DNA of 25,798 nucleotides from Dimorphilus gyrociliatus (lineage: Eukaryota > Annelida > Polychaeta > Dinophilidae), in the NCBI GenBank assembly GCA_904063045.1, contig CAJFCJ010000159.1, positions 1 to 25,798 on the forward strand. The letters are read 5' to 3'. The notes under the pieces were generated by a model. That model was not told the origin of the DNA, ran no database searches, and saw only the letters and a list, made by a program, of their open reading frames with translations. Positions 17,901 through 25,442 of this stretch are shown in pieces. Numbering within the stretch: the first letter of the stretch is position 1; the number at the start of each line of letters is the position of its first letter. Made by a program: the position numbers and the translations under genes.

Positions 17901-20900
17901 TAAAGTTTAAAAATAATTTTCGTAAAAGAATGCAACAGCAATAGCCAATTTTTTTGCGATGGAAAATGCATTAACAACAACGCTAGATGTAATTTTAAAA
18001 GTCAGTGCTTCGATGGACTAGACGAAAAAGATTGCGATGCCGTTACAGTACAATCCAGCTGTAAAAATATTATCAATGCTAAATGTTTAATTGAAGAAAG
18101 TTCTAAAGGGATTATTCTTAATCCGCCAGGAAATCCTATTAAACAAAAATGCAAATCTTTTATATGTAAACCGGAACAGTATAAATGCGTACTGGAAGGT
18201 TATTGTCTTAAAATAGAATTACTCTGTGATGGTATAAAACACTGTCATCTAGGTGATGACGAACTCAATTGCGGTTGGAGTTGAAATAATTAAATAATAG
18301 CCTATACATCTACTTCTTCTTTCTGTTGTTTATGTTAGAGAACTACTCACCAAAAGGATTTTTCAAGTGTAGAAAGGAGAAGAAGTATCTACAAATTTCA
18401 AATGTTTGCGATGGTATAATCCATTGTCGGTTTGGCAGTGATGAACTACTATGCGGCAGGAAGGATAGAGGGGAAGAAGGAGGAAGAGGTAGCCTACCAC
18501 AAGGCTGTTCTCTTATAATACCCTACTTTATGGAATGTCTAATAAACACGACTTTTAGCAAACATTTGCACTCGATTCCAAATGAAGTTAAAAGACTCCG
18601 TATAATTGGAAATATGACTTGCGCATGCGTAATCGATTCATGGAACATTCGTAGTATTAGTATAAGTAAAAATATGATATTAAGGGAATGGCTATTCAAA
18701 AATATTAAGAATATCATTTTTTTAAGTTTGGTTGACAATAATTTGGAGGATGTGGATTTCATTCAAAATCAGACGTTAAGTCTACTTCAACACTTTAATT
18801 TATCAAAGAACAGAATTAGATCAATCAAATTTCTGCATAGACTAAATTGTCAAAATTTATTATATTTAGATATTTCCAATTCAAATATTCAAACTATAAG
18901 AAAACTCGATACGATTCAATTTAAAACACTTTTAACGCTTTCCATTCGAAATAGTTTTATTAAAGAAATAGAGGAAGGCGTCTTTCAAAGTTTTCGCACC
19001 GTTCAAAAGTTGACAATGGAAAGGACGAAAATTTCATTAAATGATATAGCAAATAATTTAAAACTACTCAAAGGAATTAAAACGATCATCACCGAACAAT
19101 TTCAAATATGTTGCCTCATTGATGAGTATCACGGATCAGAAGTAAATTGTACTGCATTACCGCCAAAATTTATCACTTGCCACAATATAATTCCCAATAG
19201 ATATACTAGAATTCTATTTTGGTGTTTTGGAATTATAGGCCTATTGGCAAATTTCATCCTATTAATATCATTAATTATATCTGAAGTTGTTTCTTCAAGA
19301 GTGTTTAGGTTGAATTTATCATTAGCCGACTTACTAGCGTCAATCTATATCGTTTCAATATGTATTGCCGATATTTATTACGATAAGGAGTCTTTCCTAG
19401 AAAATGAAGAAGAATGGAGAAATAGTACAATATGCCATCTGCTTGGCAGTTTAATGTCATTTTCATTGCTTTCCTCAATGTCTAGTATTCTATTGATTGC
19501 AATGGAAAGATACGAAGTTATTGTAAATCCTTTTAAAGCATCTAAAATTAAACAATTTAAATATACATTTACATTGATAACAATCATATTTTCGCTGGTT
19601 TTATTAACAGTGTTGAATGTGCAGTATACAGTAAGTTGAACAACTGAGAGAAAGAGAGGGATGGATGCCAGAAAGAGAGAATTATCCTAATTCTATCCAT
19701 GCCCATCCTAATCTTATCTTATTGTAGTTTTTCCGAACCAATGTCACTTGGATTGTTTTTCAATTGGAACTCTTTTAAGGAATTCTATTCAAAGACAACA
19801 ATCTGCTTCAATATTTATATAAGAAAGGAAAAGAGCGAAGGATGGATATATTCATTTCTCTTCTTTAATCTTATACCATTCATTCAAAGTTTATTTATTT
19901 GTTCCCTTTACCTTAAGATATTTATGTATGTCAGAAGATACACTTTAAAAGAGCAACTCACCAAAAGCAAAAATATATCTATTACTGTCTATGTTATATC
20001 ATTTTCGAATGTACTAATATGGACACCGTTATCCGTACTAGGTTTGTTGACAAGTGCGAATTACAATAAATGGGTTGCTGTTAGGCGGCCATTTTGTGTG
20101 TTGTTTATCATTCAATGATATATGTATTTTCAGGATTTATATCATTATTTTTTGATGTGAATATACAAAATGATGTTTATGTGCTGATCATGGCATTTTT
20201 CATACCAATTAATCCAGTACTTAATCCGATTATTTATTGCGCTCATGATATAAAAATGTACTGTGATAAGCTGAAATGGCAGAAGCATAGAGCCAAGTGA
20301 TAGCTTTCTTCATATATAATTAGACAAAACAAATTAGTTTTCATTTCCTTTATAGATTGAGTATGATACAAAAGCTTTTAACAGATTTATCCAACCAATG
20401 TAAGTAATTCTACTGGAGTCAATCTATTTATATTCTGCTTCCCGCTCCCTCTCTATAGATATATCTTTTATGAACGATAATGAATTTTTCATTCAAAAAC
20501 AAACATTTGGTTCTTATGAAAACATTTTACTTGATGATAATTTCTTAAATAATTTTCAGTATCTAATCTGTTTAAAAGATGTTATTAAAGGTTTAAAATT
20601 ATTATTTCATCATCAATTGTCATTTAGATGCACACATTTACAAGATCATATATTCTACGAGGTAAAAGTTAAAACATTAACGAATACAAAGGTTTCTTAT
20701 TTACCATTCTTTTTTTTAGAAAGAGAGAAAGAAATACTTTTTGTGTGTAGACCAATTTGTAAAATTAAATGATAAATGTGGCCATCATACCACTGTTGCC
20801 TTTCCTCCCCTCCATCATCATCATCCTCCTACCGCAACTGGTAGAGTTGCAATTGACGATAGTATTGACAATATGAAAGAGCTTATTTATAATTTTGGGA

Positions 20901-20959
20901 TATTTGTTAAGACTATTCTCAGGAGAGGGATTGTTAAAAATGGAAAGATTATAATCTAA
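14642..20959 (+). CDS. Mosaic LDLa-LRR 7TM receptor (GRL101/relaxin-receptor-like) with N-terminal SRCR/lectin modules and a pseudokinase-like tail
   Basis: Exons joined by matching phase: 16601-17066, 17209-17306, 17365-17626, 17771-17862, 17929-18273, 18339-19623, 19728-20041, 20134-20296, 20356-20399, 20459-20661, 20720-20959. Likely 5' exons are 14642-14961, 15024-15088, 15150-15413, and an SRCR exon within 16069-16440; their links to 16601 are not all resolved. Domain order: signal peptide, SRCR-like, SRCR, C-type-lectin-like, six LDLa, LRRs, Cys-Cys hinge, 7TM, kinase-like C-lobe. LDLa-LRR-7TM receptors sense extracellular ligands (relaxin-like peptides in vertebrates) and signal through G proteins at the plasma membrane. 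The tail could scaffold or modulate signalling. No in-frame stop was found from 16601 on, provided the weak donors at 19624 and 20297 are used. If 20297 is not spliced, the protein ends at TGA 20298-20300 and the tail is lost. Confidence 0.7.
15150..15413 (+). CDS. Extracellular exon of the mosaic receptor, family unrecognised
   Basis: It follows acceptor TTTTTTCAG (15149) in phase 1, compatible with donor T|GTAGAG at 15088/15089. It encodes about 87 residues, Asn-rich, with two cysteines (VSLCPKS, LYSCTYFE) and a beta-rich look; it ends AGAG|GTTAAT. I do not recognise the fold. The next open piece (about 15629-15790, containing KLYGFGVMLFDGRIDDL) and another at about 15880-16030 may be further exons, but their phases do not join cleanly to this one. 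Confidence 0.45.
16069..16437 (+). CDS. SRCR domain exon of the mosaic receptor
   Basis: The frame is open from 16069 to 16518. FTGELQVIWKNVFLYISF followed by LLLVCRHLGFNSGY and IVCNENSTDFNQCSI fits an SRCR domain: GRVEVxxxxxW, VCRxLGF, then CxxNExxxxxC, and a last Cys in KFDCW. The first canonical Cys (WGTVC) is replaced by Ser. The sequence after KFDCW turns very hydrophobic and is probably intron. The donor is uncertain (GTTTAT after TGTTG is one option), as is the 5' boundary. Confidence 0.6.
16601..17066 (+). CDS. C-type-lectin-like exon of the mosaic receptor
   Basis: The acceptor TTTGTCAG ends at 16600; the donor TCTAAG|GTAAGT follows 17066 (phase 2). FQYEGVCYYSFKNKRKKTVF then EHEKLCKSKNLTLSDLPTL fits the start of a C-type lectin-like domain (GxCYxF...W/FxxAxxxC...L). 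The later WxD...C signature and Ca-binding residues are not evident, so sugar binding is doubtful. The exon continues in phase into 17209-17306, a short Asn/Thr-rich linker with one Cys. Confidence 0.5.
17365..18273 (+). CDS. LDLa repeats 1-5 of the mosaic receptor (three exons)
   Basis: Exon 17365-17626 encodes LDLa 1 (YFICYKDD... VCDGLNDCSSSEDEENC) and LDLa 2 (IFQCFSLKE... VCDFIDDCSDKSDEMFC). Exon 17771-17862 encodes LDLa 3 (FRCSNEQCTNIEWKC, NCFDSSDEIC). Exon 17929-18273 encodes LDLa 4 (FFCDGKCINN... QCFDGLDEKDC), a 40-residue linker, and LDLa 5 (YKCVLEGYC... LCDGIKHCHLGDDELNC). The CxxxxDCxxxSDExxC calcium cage is intact in most. Splice phases match at every junction (17626 phase 2, 17862 phase 1, 18273 phase 1). 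These modules usually bind ligand or activate the receptor. Confidence 0.85.
18339..19623 (+). CDS. LDLa 6, LRRs, hinge and TM1-TM4 of the mosaic receptor
   Basis: The acceptor GTTAG ends at 18338. LDLa 6 (PKGFFKC... VCDGIIHCRFGSDELLC) lacks the first and third canonical Cys. A low-complexity Arg/Gly/Glu linker (about 18460-18495) follows, then about six LRRs (IRSISISKNMI, IIFLSLVDNNLEDV, LQHFNLSKNRI, LLYLDISNSNI, LLTLSIRNSFI, VQKLTMERTKI), a Cys-Cys hinge (QICCLIDEY), TM1 (IIGLLANFILLI), TM2 (LNLSLADLL), the ECL1 Cys (STICHLL) and TM3 ending AMERYEVIVNPF (ERY in place of DRY). The strong GTAAGT donor at 19631 gives the wrong phase for the next exon. Donor CA|GTATAC at 19623/19624 restores the frame and is preferred here. 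Confidence 0.8.
19728..20041 (+). CDS. ECL2-TM5-ICL3-TM6 exon of the mosaic receptor
   Basis: The acceptor TTATTGTAG ends at 19727. The frame gives FSEPMSLGLFF, the conserved ECL2 Cys region (TTICFNIYIRKE), TM5 with an internal Pro (FNLIPFIQSLFICSLYL), a short basic ICL3 and TM6 (SNVLIWTPLSVLG) with the W-x-P kink. It ends CTAG|GTTTGT at 20041, phase 1, at the same site and phase as the minus-strand copy. Confidence 0.8.
20134..20296 (+). CDS. TM7 exon of the mosaic receptor
   Basis: It follows TTTTCAG (20133). VLIMAFFIPINPVLNPIIY is helix seven with NPxxY. The exon can end at 20296 (CCAA|GTGATA, phase 2). Otherwise TGA at 20298-20300 terminates the protein about 20 residues after NPxxY. The minus-strand copy has a donor at the same place and phase (AA|GTAAAA), which supports splicing onward. 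Confidence 0.75.
20356..20959 (+). CDS. Pseudokinase-like C-terminal tail exons (44 nt, 203 nt, 240 nt)
   Basis: The three exons are separated by 59-nt and 58-nt GT-AG introns, all phase-compatible, ending at TAA 20957-20959. In order they read like a kinase from the alpha-C helix on: LTDLSNQYISFM (LxHpNIvkf), FGSYENILL (GSLxxLL), LKDVIKGLKLL (alpha-E), RCTHLQDHIFYE (catalytic loop; HRD Asp and the following Asn absent), YFLCVDQFVKL (DFG replaced by DQF), VAFPPL (APE region), MKELIYNFGIFVKTILRRG (DVYSFGxxxxEILxxG). The Gly loop and the beta-3 Lys are missing, so catalysis is not expected. The similarity is judged by eye. A His/Pro-rich stretch (HHHHPP) sits in the activation segment. Confidence 0.55.
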
Positions 20960-21035
20960 ACAAACAAAAACATTGGAGCCTGTTCTTTGTAGTTCATCTT
21001 ATTAAATTATGTTTTTTATTCATTAAACACTTTTA
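20960..21035 (+). promoter_or_regulatory. 3' flank of the mosaic receptor gene
   Basis: ATTAAA hexamers at 21001 and 21023, 40-65 bases after the tail's stop codon, are plausible poly(A) signals. Their closeness to TAA 20957-20959 fits the tail being the real 3' end. Confidence 0.4.
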
Positions 21036-21059
21036 CCTAGTTCTTGACCTTGTATTACT

Positions 21060-21305
21060 TACATTTTTTATTCTTACTATCATATATAGTCGCCTTAAAA
21101 TACACTTGTTTGTAAAACATTTTCCAAGAGATAATTTAAAAGTTCCTTCAATTTCCCTCATAAACATCGAAGTGGACCATAAAAAGACTGTTACGTAAAA
21201 TACATCTTCATAAGCAGATAAATCGTTGATAAAAGTGAATCTTGGATTAGTCAAAGATTTCAAATATTCCAATTTTTTTGTCTTAATATCCCATTCCAAT
21301 GTAGG
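21060..21305 (-). pseudogene. Paraoxonase/arylesterase-like exon, probably a fragment
   Basis: On minus it follows a good acceptor (CTGCTGCCTTGAAAG, ending 21306). FTFINDLSAYEDVFYVTVF matches the paraoxonase stretch around the conserved Asn-Asp of the calcium site (SlNDivavgpesFYxTnD), but the following Asn-Asp is gone. Near 21120 the better match (FYKQVYFKATIYDSKNKK) is in another frame, ending at a GTAAGT donor (about 21063), so a 1-base frameshift is likely. No other paraoxonase exons were recognised nearby. Paraoxonases are secreted calcium-dependent lactonases/esterases; this piece cannot be functional alone. Confidence 0.45.
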
Positions 21306-21309
21306 CTTT

Positions 21310-22440
21310 CAAGGCAGCAGGAAAAGCTAATTTAGCTCTCTACAAGGCGGTCTCTTAGTCTGGAGAGCTTTTTCACCTAATATTATCTATCATGCTGGTC
21401 ATTTTTCGGTCGATGGAGTCTTGAACAGAAATCCACTTTTATTGGACTTGTATTTACAACACAAATTTATTGATTTTGGCCAAATCCTGTTAGTCTGCTT
21501 TAAAATTACCTCTGACTACAGATGGCACTATACTGGATTGTATATTGATACGTTTTACTAGTTGAAAGAGCAAACCTCTACAATACGCAACGTTTTTAAA
21601 AAAATCATAAAATGATTATTAAATACATAAAATTTTTGTCATAAATTTCTACATTAGCAAAAGCTGTTGGTAAAACTCAATTTAATACTGACTTTACTCT
21701 GAAATTCCAAAGTCACAATACTCAAGATTGTGAAAAATGTTTTATTCAGAATATCCACAATGATTCTTTTGAGTAGATTGGCAAATTGACAGATTTGCAC
21801 TTGAACAATACTTGAACGAATTCTATCCATTCTTATAGATTTTTGATAGGAAAGATAGTGTAAATTCTATATACATAGCTCAAAATTGGAAAGCATGCAC
21901 CAGATTTGAGAAGTATGATGGAAAAAGACTTTCTCCTCAAACTATTATATAAAAACGGGTACTATTTTACTTTACAGTAATTTCTATTTAAAAATTTTTC
22001 ATAAAACTGAGCAGAAAAACGTTTGGTCTTCTTCCTTGATTCTGCCAAATAGTTAGATAAAAGTCAGACCGAAACCTAATTAAAAAATCTATTATCATAG
22101 ATAAAAGATGTGGATAAATTGGAATTCTATTTCGAACTTCTCTATTTTTTTACTATTATTATTATTAAAATACGATTTAATCCTAAACAAAGATTCCGTT
22201 TGAAAAGTTACTGTTGTTAAATAATCTTTCATGAATTATTGATTGTTACAAAGGCCAGTTGTCTTTTTAAAACACTTTAATACGTACTCTCCACTAGGAA
22301 AAGATTTGTGAGGCTTCCGTTCCAAGCTGCAATAACTAATAATAGAAATTATTTAAAGAATAGATTATGGATTGCTAGTTAGAGAGAGATTAATAATCCA
22401 TACAATTCCTGTTCTTAACTTTTAGTCAGCTAATTTCTCT
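21310..22440. other. No recognisable gene (about 1.1 kb)
   Basis: AT-rich sequence with frequent stops on both strands; I see nothing supportable. Confidence 0.5.
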
Positions 22441-22446
22441 GGGCGT

Positions 22447-22632
22447 CTAATTATTTTGTTTACTGAGTTTTTTCATTGAGTAGACGTTTACAAAAAATAT
22501 TTCATCATTTCCATCTTCGAAATTATTTATTAATATGATAAATTTCTTAAATCTGGTATAACAGTTTCCGTCACTTTTATCATTGCAGTCTACCGTACCA
22601 TCGCAAACCTGGCCTGAGTAGCCAGCCTTTGT
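22447..22632 (-). pseudogene. LDLa-containing exon or fragment
   Basis: The minus frame is open for 61 codons between TAA and TAG. It contains GQVCDGTVDCNDKSDGNC, the second half of an LDLa module with a complete calcium cage, followed by a non-repetitive stretch rich in Phe/Asn/Lys. No start codon or clear splice sites bound it, and its first LDLa half is missing upstream. It may be an exon of an otherwise unseen minus-strand gene or a relic of the receptor cluster. Confidence 0.5.
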
Positions 22633-22721
22633 TTACTTTGAATATTTGAATATAGTTGTATTTGTTAATGTTAATTCATAATTAATATTTTCATGTTGTT
22701 GTCGTAGAATTTAAATATTGA

Positions 22722-22750
22722 TAGGGTTAGGCTAACCCTAACCCTAACCT
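22722..22750. repeat. Head-to-head telomere-like palindrome
   Basis: AGGGTTAG-G-CTAACCCT is a perfect inverted repeat about one central base, continued on the right by two further CCCTAA units. It directly abuts the coding end of the exon at 22744-23096. Confidence 0.85.
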
Positions 22751-23096
22751 CTTTGTTTTGAGAACATAACTTCAAGCAAATGTGAATTTTGTAAACCTTC
22801 CAACCAATTGGAACCATATTTCAAAGACATATGACTCATCAATTTAACAAATTCGTCTTTAAGCTCAAGAGTTGAAAGATTTTTGTCAGTAATATTTGCA
22901 TGCAGATAACTAAACAATTCTTTCATCTCATTGAGAACTTCATAGAAATAGTCATTCAGAACAATTTTATTTATATTCAATCTAATCTCTCTTTCAATTG
23001 TAAATGACATTTCAAAAGTAGACATTCCAGTATGAAAAAATTCCTCAATTGTTTTTGGTTGAATATTACTTGAGTAAATTCTCAATTTCTGATACC
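22744..23096 (-). CDS. Unknown protein, last exon, running into telomere-like repeat
   Basis: On minus the exon follows CTGTATTCAG and encodes about 117 residues, mostly helical-looking, with segments such as YFYEVLNEMKELFSYLHANI and LMSHMSLKYGSNWLEGL. I do not recognise a family. The reading frame ends at TAG 22744-22746, which is itself part of the TTAGGG-type repeat, so the natural C-terminus may have been replaced by inserted repeat DNA. Alternatively GAG|GTTAGG within the repeat could act as a splice donor. I located no upstream exons. Confidence 0.45.
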
Positions 23097-23099
23097 TGA

Positions 23100-23740
23100 A
23101 TACAGATAACCTGTTTTACAACATAATATTCAAGTGCAAGACATTTTGTTAATTGTAGAATGACTATAACTACAATTTTTTGGTTTCAAATATGGTTTTA
23201 ACAAAATGAATAACTTTTTAGAGGTAGGATTTTGAGCTATTAGAGTTTGGGAAATCATAAATTTAAACACAAAGAGGCCTGCCATTGACAGTATTTTCAA
23301 CCAAATCTCCTTACAAATAGTTTATAAGATTACCAATAATGTTGACTTTCAATTTTCCTTTGTAGGCCTATTTTATCTGTAAATGATATGATTACGTAAA
23401 TCAACAGATTTTTAAAAATGAAAAAACTTCAAATTCAAACAATGTAGCATTTATCTTTAAGCTAAACTCAATAGATTTTGCCCAAGCATGTACTTTGAGG
23501 GGGATAATCAAAAGTGTTTAAAAACGAGTATATGCCTAATTCAGGCCCATTTATCGTAGAGGCCTCTGTTAACTAAAATGTGAATTTTGTTCAAAAACAA
23601 TTCTAATTTTTATTCAAAGCAGATCAGAAGAAACTATTCAATTGTGTGAAATTGAACCATAATTTCATAAATCCTTTCTTTGTTCTGTTTATTTTCTATA
23701 GTTTGTCAGAGATTCAGAACCTTAATAATAACTTTCTGCT
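23100..23740. other. No recognisable gene
   Basis: Nothing beyond short random open frames. Confidence 0.5.
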
Positions 23741-23789
23741 TAGGGTTAGGGTAAAACCACAAAACTGTGGGCGTTTTCAACAACATCCC
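23741..23789 (-). mobile_element. Solo end of the telomere-motif MITE (copy 3)
   Basis: TTAGGGTTAGGGTAAAACCA is identical for 20 bases to the reverse complement of the left part of copy 1. It is followed by a terminal-repeat-like GTGGGCGTTTTCAACAACATCC. I could not find the opposite end within 250 bp to the left. Confidence 0.55.
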
Positions 23790-24080
23790 AAAGAAACAAG
23801 TTGCAACGGTAGATGAAATTTGTAAATGATGAAGACTCCTATGACTAGTGTTAGGACTCAATATAAAAATGAAGTAGGGTATGTCTAAATGGGGTTATTA
23901 AATTATTAATATTGCTTGAAAATGACTCATTCCTTGCTATGTTGTAGACAGACCAGCTGTATTATCTACTCAAAGCAAATTTGATAACTAGCAGAACAAT
24001 GGCTCGAATGATAAAAATACAACAGAATCAGAAAAATCATTGACTATACTTTCTCTCTGATTCTTTAACAACTTTAAAAG

Positions 24081-24259
24081 TTATTTCACATCTGTACTTG
24101 ATTCCTTTTTGGATGAGTTAATAACAACGACTCTACCACAGTCTAAATCGTGAGTTTGATCTGAGTCTTGATATATTTCCGCATTGATGACATGCCCGTG
24201 AATAGAGAAGCTGTTTAACACGAACGCTTTTATCCATTCCTGGTCTCCTATGGATGAAT
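24081..24259 (-). CDS. Possible C-terminal exon, unknown protein
   Basis: The minus frame is open for 59 codons from an AG at 24261-24260 to TAA 24081-24083. It has balanced composition (for example EWIKAFVLNSFSIHGHVINA and DLDCGRVVVINSSKKE), unlike the surrounding AT-rich noise. The shape vaguely recalls a lectin-like beta sandwich, but I do not assign it. The acceptor lacks a good pyrimidine tract. Confidence 0.3.
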
Positions 24260-24826
24260 CTTGCAGTCAGTTAGGATAGGATTTAGTAATAGGAACTAAT
24301 ATTGTTTAGACAAAACATGCTAATGGCTACAAAACTGAACTATGTCCTGTTAAAACTCTTCTAAGAGTTGAAAATTGACAGATACAAATATCTATGGATG
24401 CAGGCATATTCAAGATAAGATGGTGTGTACTGTCCCAGCCCCGAAATTAAAGAATTGGATAAATTTGAACAAGTCCTTTATCAAAGGGATTAGATTAAAA
24501 TGAAAAAAAAGTGGGGCTAAAATGTTGACATTCAGATACTAAATTTGATTTAGTAACTAATTCTCCAATCATAAAAGCTCATGAATATTCATAAGGACTA
24601 ACAATAGTTTCCCTGACTTGTACAATAGAATAGACAGATGGTGTTTTAACATTTAAATAAATGTAAAAAATAGATTTGATGAATTATTGGTGAAAAAATT
24701 GACATGAAGAAGATTTATAGACTTTGGAAGATTGTTGATAATGAATTATTAATTAAAACCTCTTGAATAATAGAGACTCTCATTATAGTATAAACAAGTA
24801 AAATAATTCAAAAAATCACCCTTCAT
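24260..24826. other. No recognisable gene
   Basis: I see nothing supportable on either strand. Confidence 0.5.
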
Positions 24827-25014
24827 CCGATGTGGTAGAAAACGTCCATAAATCTATGGATTTATCCTAACCCTAACTCAGCCCTTGTTTATGCCTAACC
24901 CTTAGATCAGATCCACCTAAGTATATATTAACAGTTATCTTATTCCTCCTAACCATTTCCCACTTTAAAATCTAACTTTCAAATATTTCAGTTATGGCCA
25001 TTTTCAACCAGTCC
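24827..25014 (+). mobile_element. Telomere-motif MITE, copy 2 (about 188 bp, diverged)
   Basis: Ends GGTAGAAAACGTCCATAA (24834-24851) and TTATGGCCATTTTCAACC (24992-25009) are inverse of each other at 15 of 18 positions. Interior blocks shared with copy 1 in the same order: CCTAACCCTAA, CCTAACCCTTAGAT, CTCCTAACCATTTC and TTCAAATA. The flanks CCCTTCA and CCCATTCA could be an eroded target duplication. Confidence 0.7.
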
Positions 25015-25290
25015 CATTCAGTCCTTGTATCTTCTGTTCTGTCAAGGCCATTCCTCCTGCATGAATTTTTTTGAAATTCAACAATTCAATAATTGTTGAA
25101 ACATTTAATAGAAATATATCAAGTCTATCTAATAAGTTATTAAACTAATGTTTTATTCAGAAAAACATTTCTCTTTTTTTTCTATTGTTGAACTTTTTAA
25201 TAACATTTTATAGGATTTGTAATGTTAATTTTAGCATAGTAAAGTGACTTGTCTTCGCTCCAGTTTATTTCTCTCTCTATTTACAATTTG
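25015..25290. promoter_or_regulatory. Upstream region of the PAN-domain gene
   Basis: AT-rich sequence without a gene. It ends in a pyrimidine-rich TTTCTCTCTCTATTTACAATTTGCAG (in two parts, 25267-25293), an acceptor-like sequence 9 bases before ATG 25303. This suggests a 5'-UTR intron or a trans-splice site. Confidence 0.4.
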
Positions 25291-25302
25291 CAGTGTAGAA
25301 GG

Positions 25303-25403
25303 ATGAGAAAGGCAAGAGCAACTTTTCTACTAATCATCTCAAATTTTATACAGTGCACTTTTTGTGGTTTGTATACAAATCTATTTATCAAAAGTTTAAA
25401 AAC

Positions 25404-25442
<39 letters not shown>

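Noticed and set aside
18523-18762. Minus-strand frames within the plus receptor (also 19378-19587)
   Set aside because: Shadows of the LRR and TM coding sequence.
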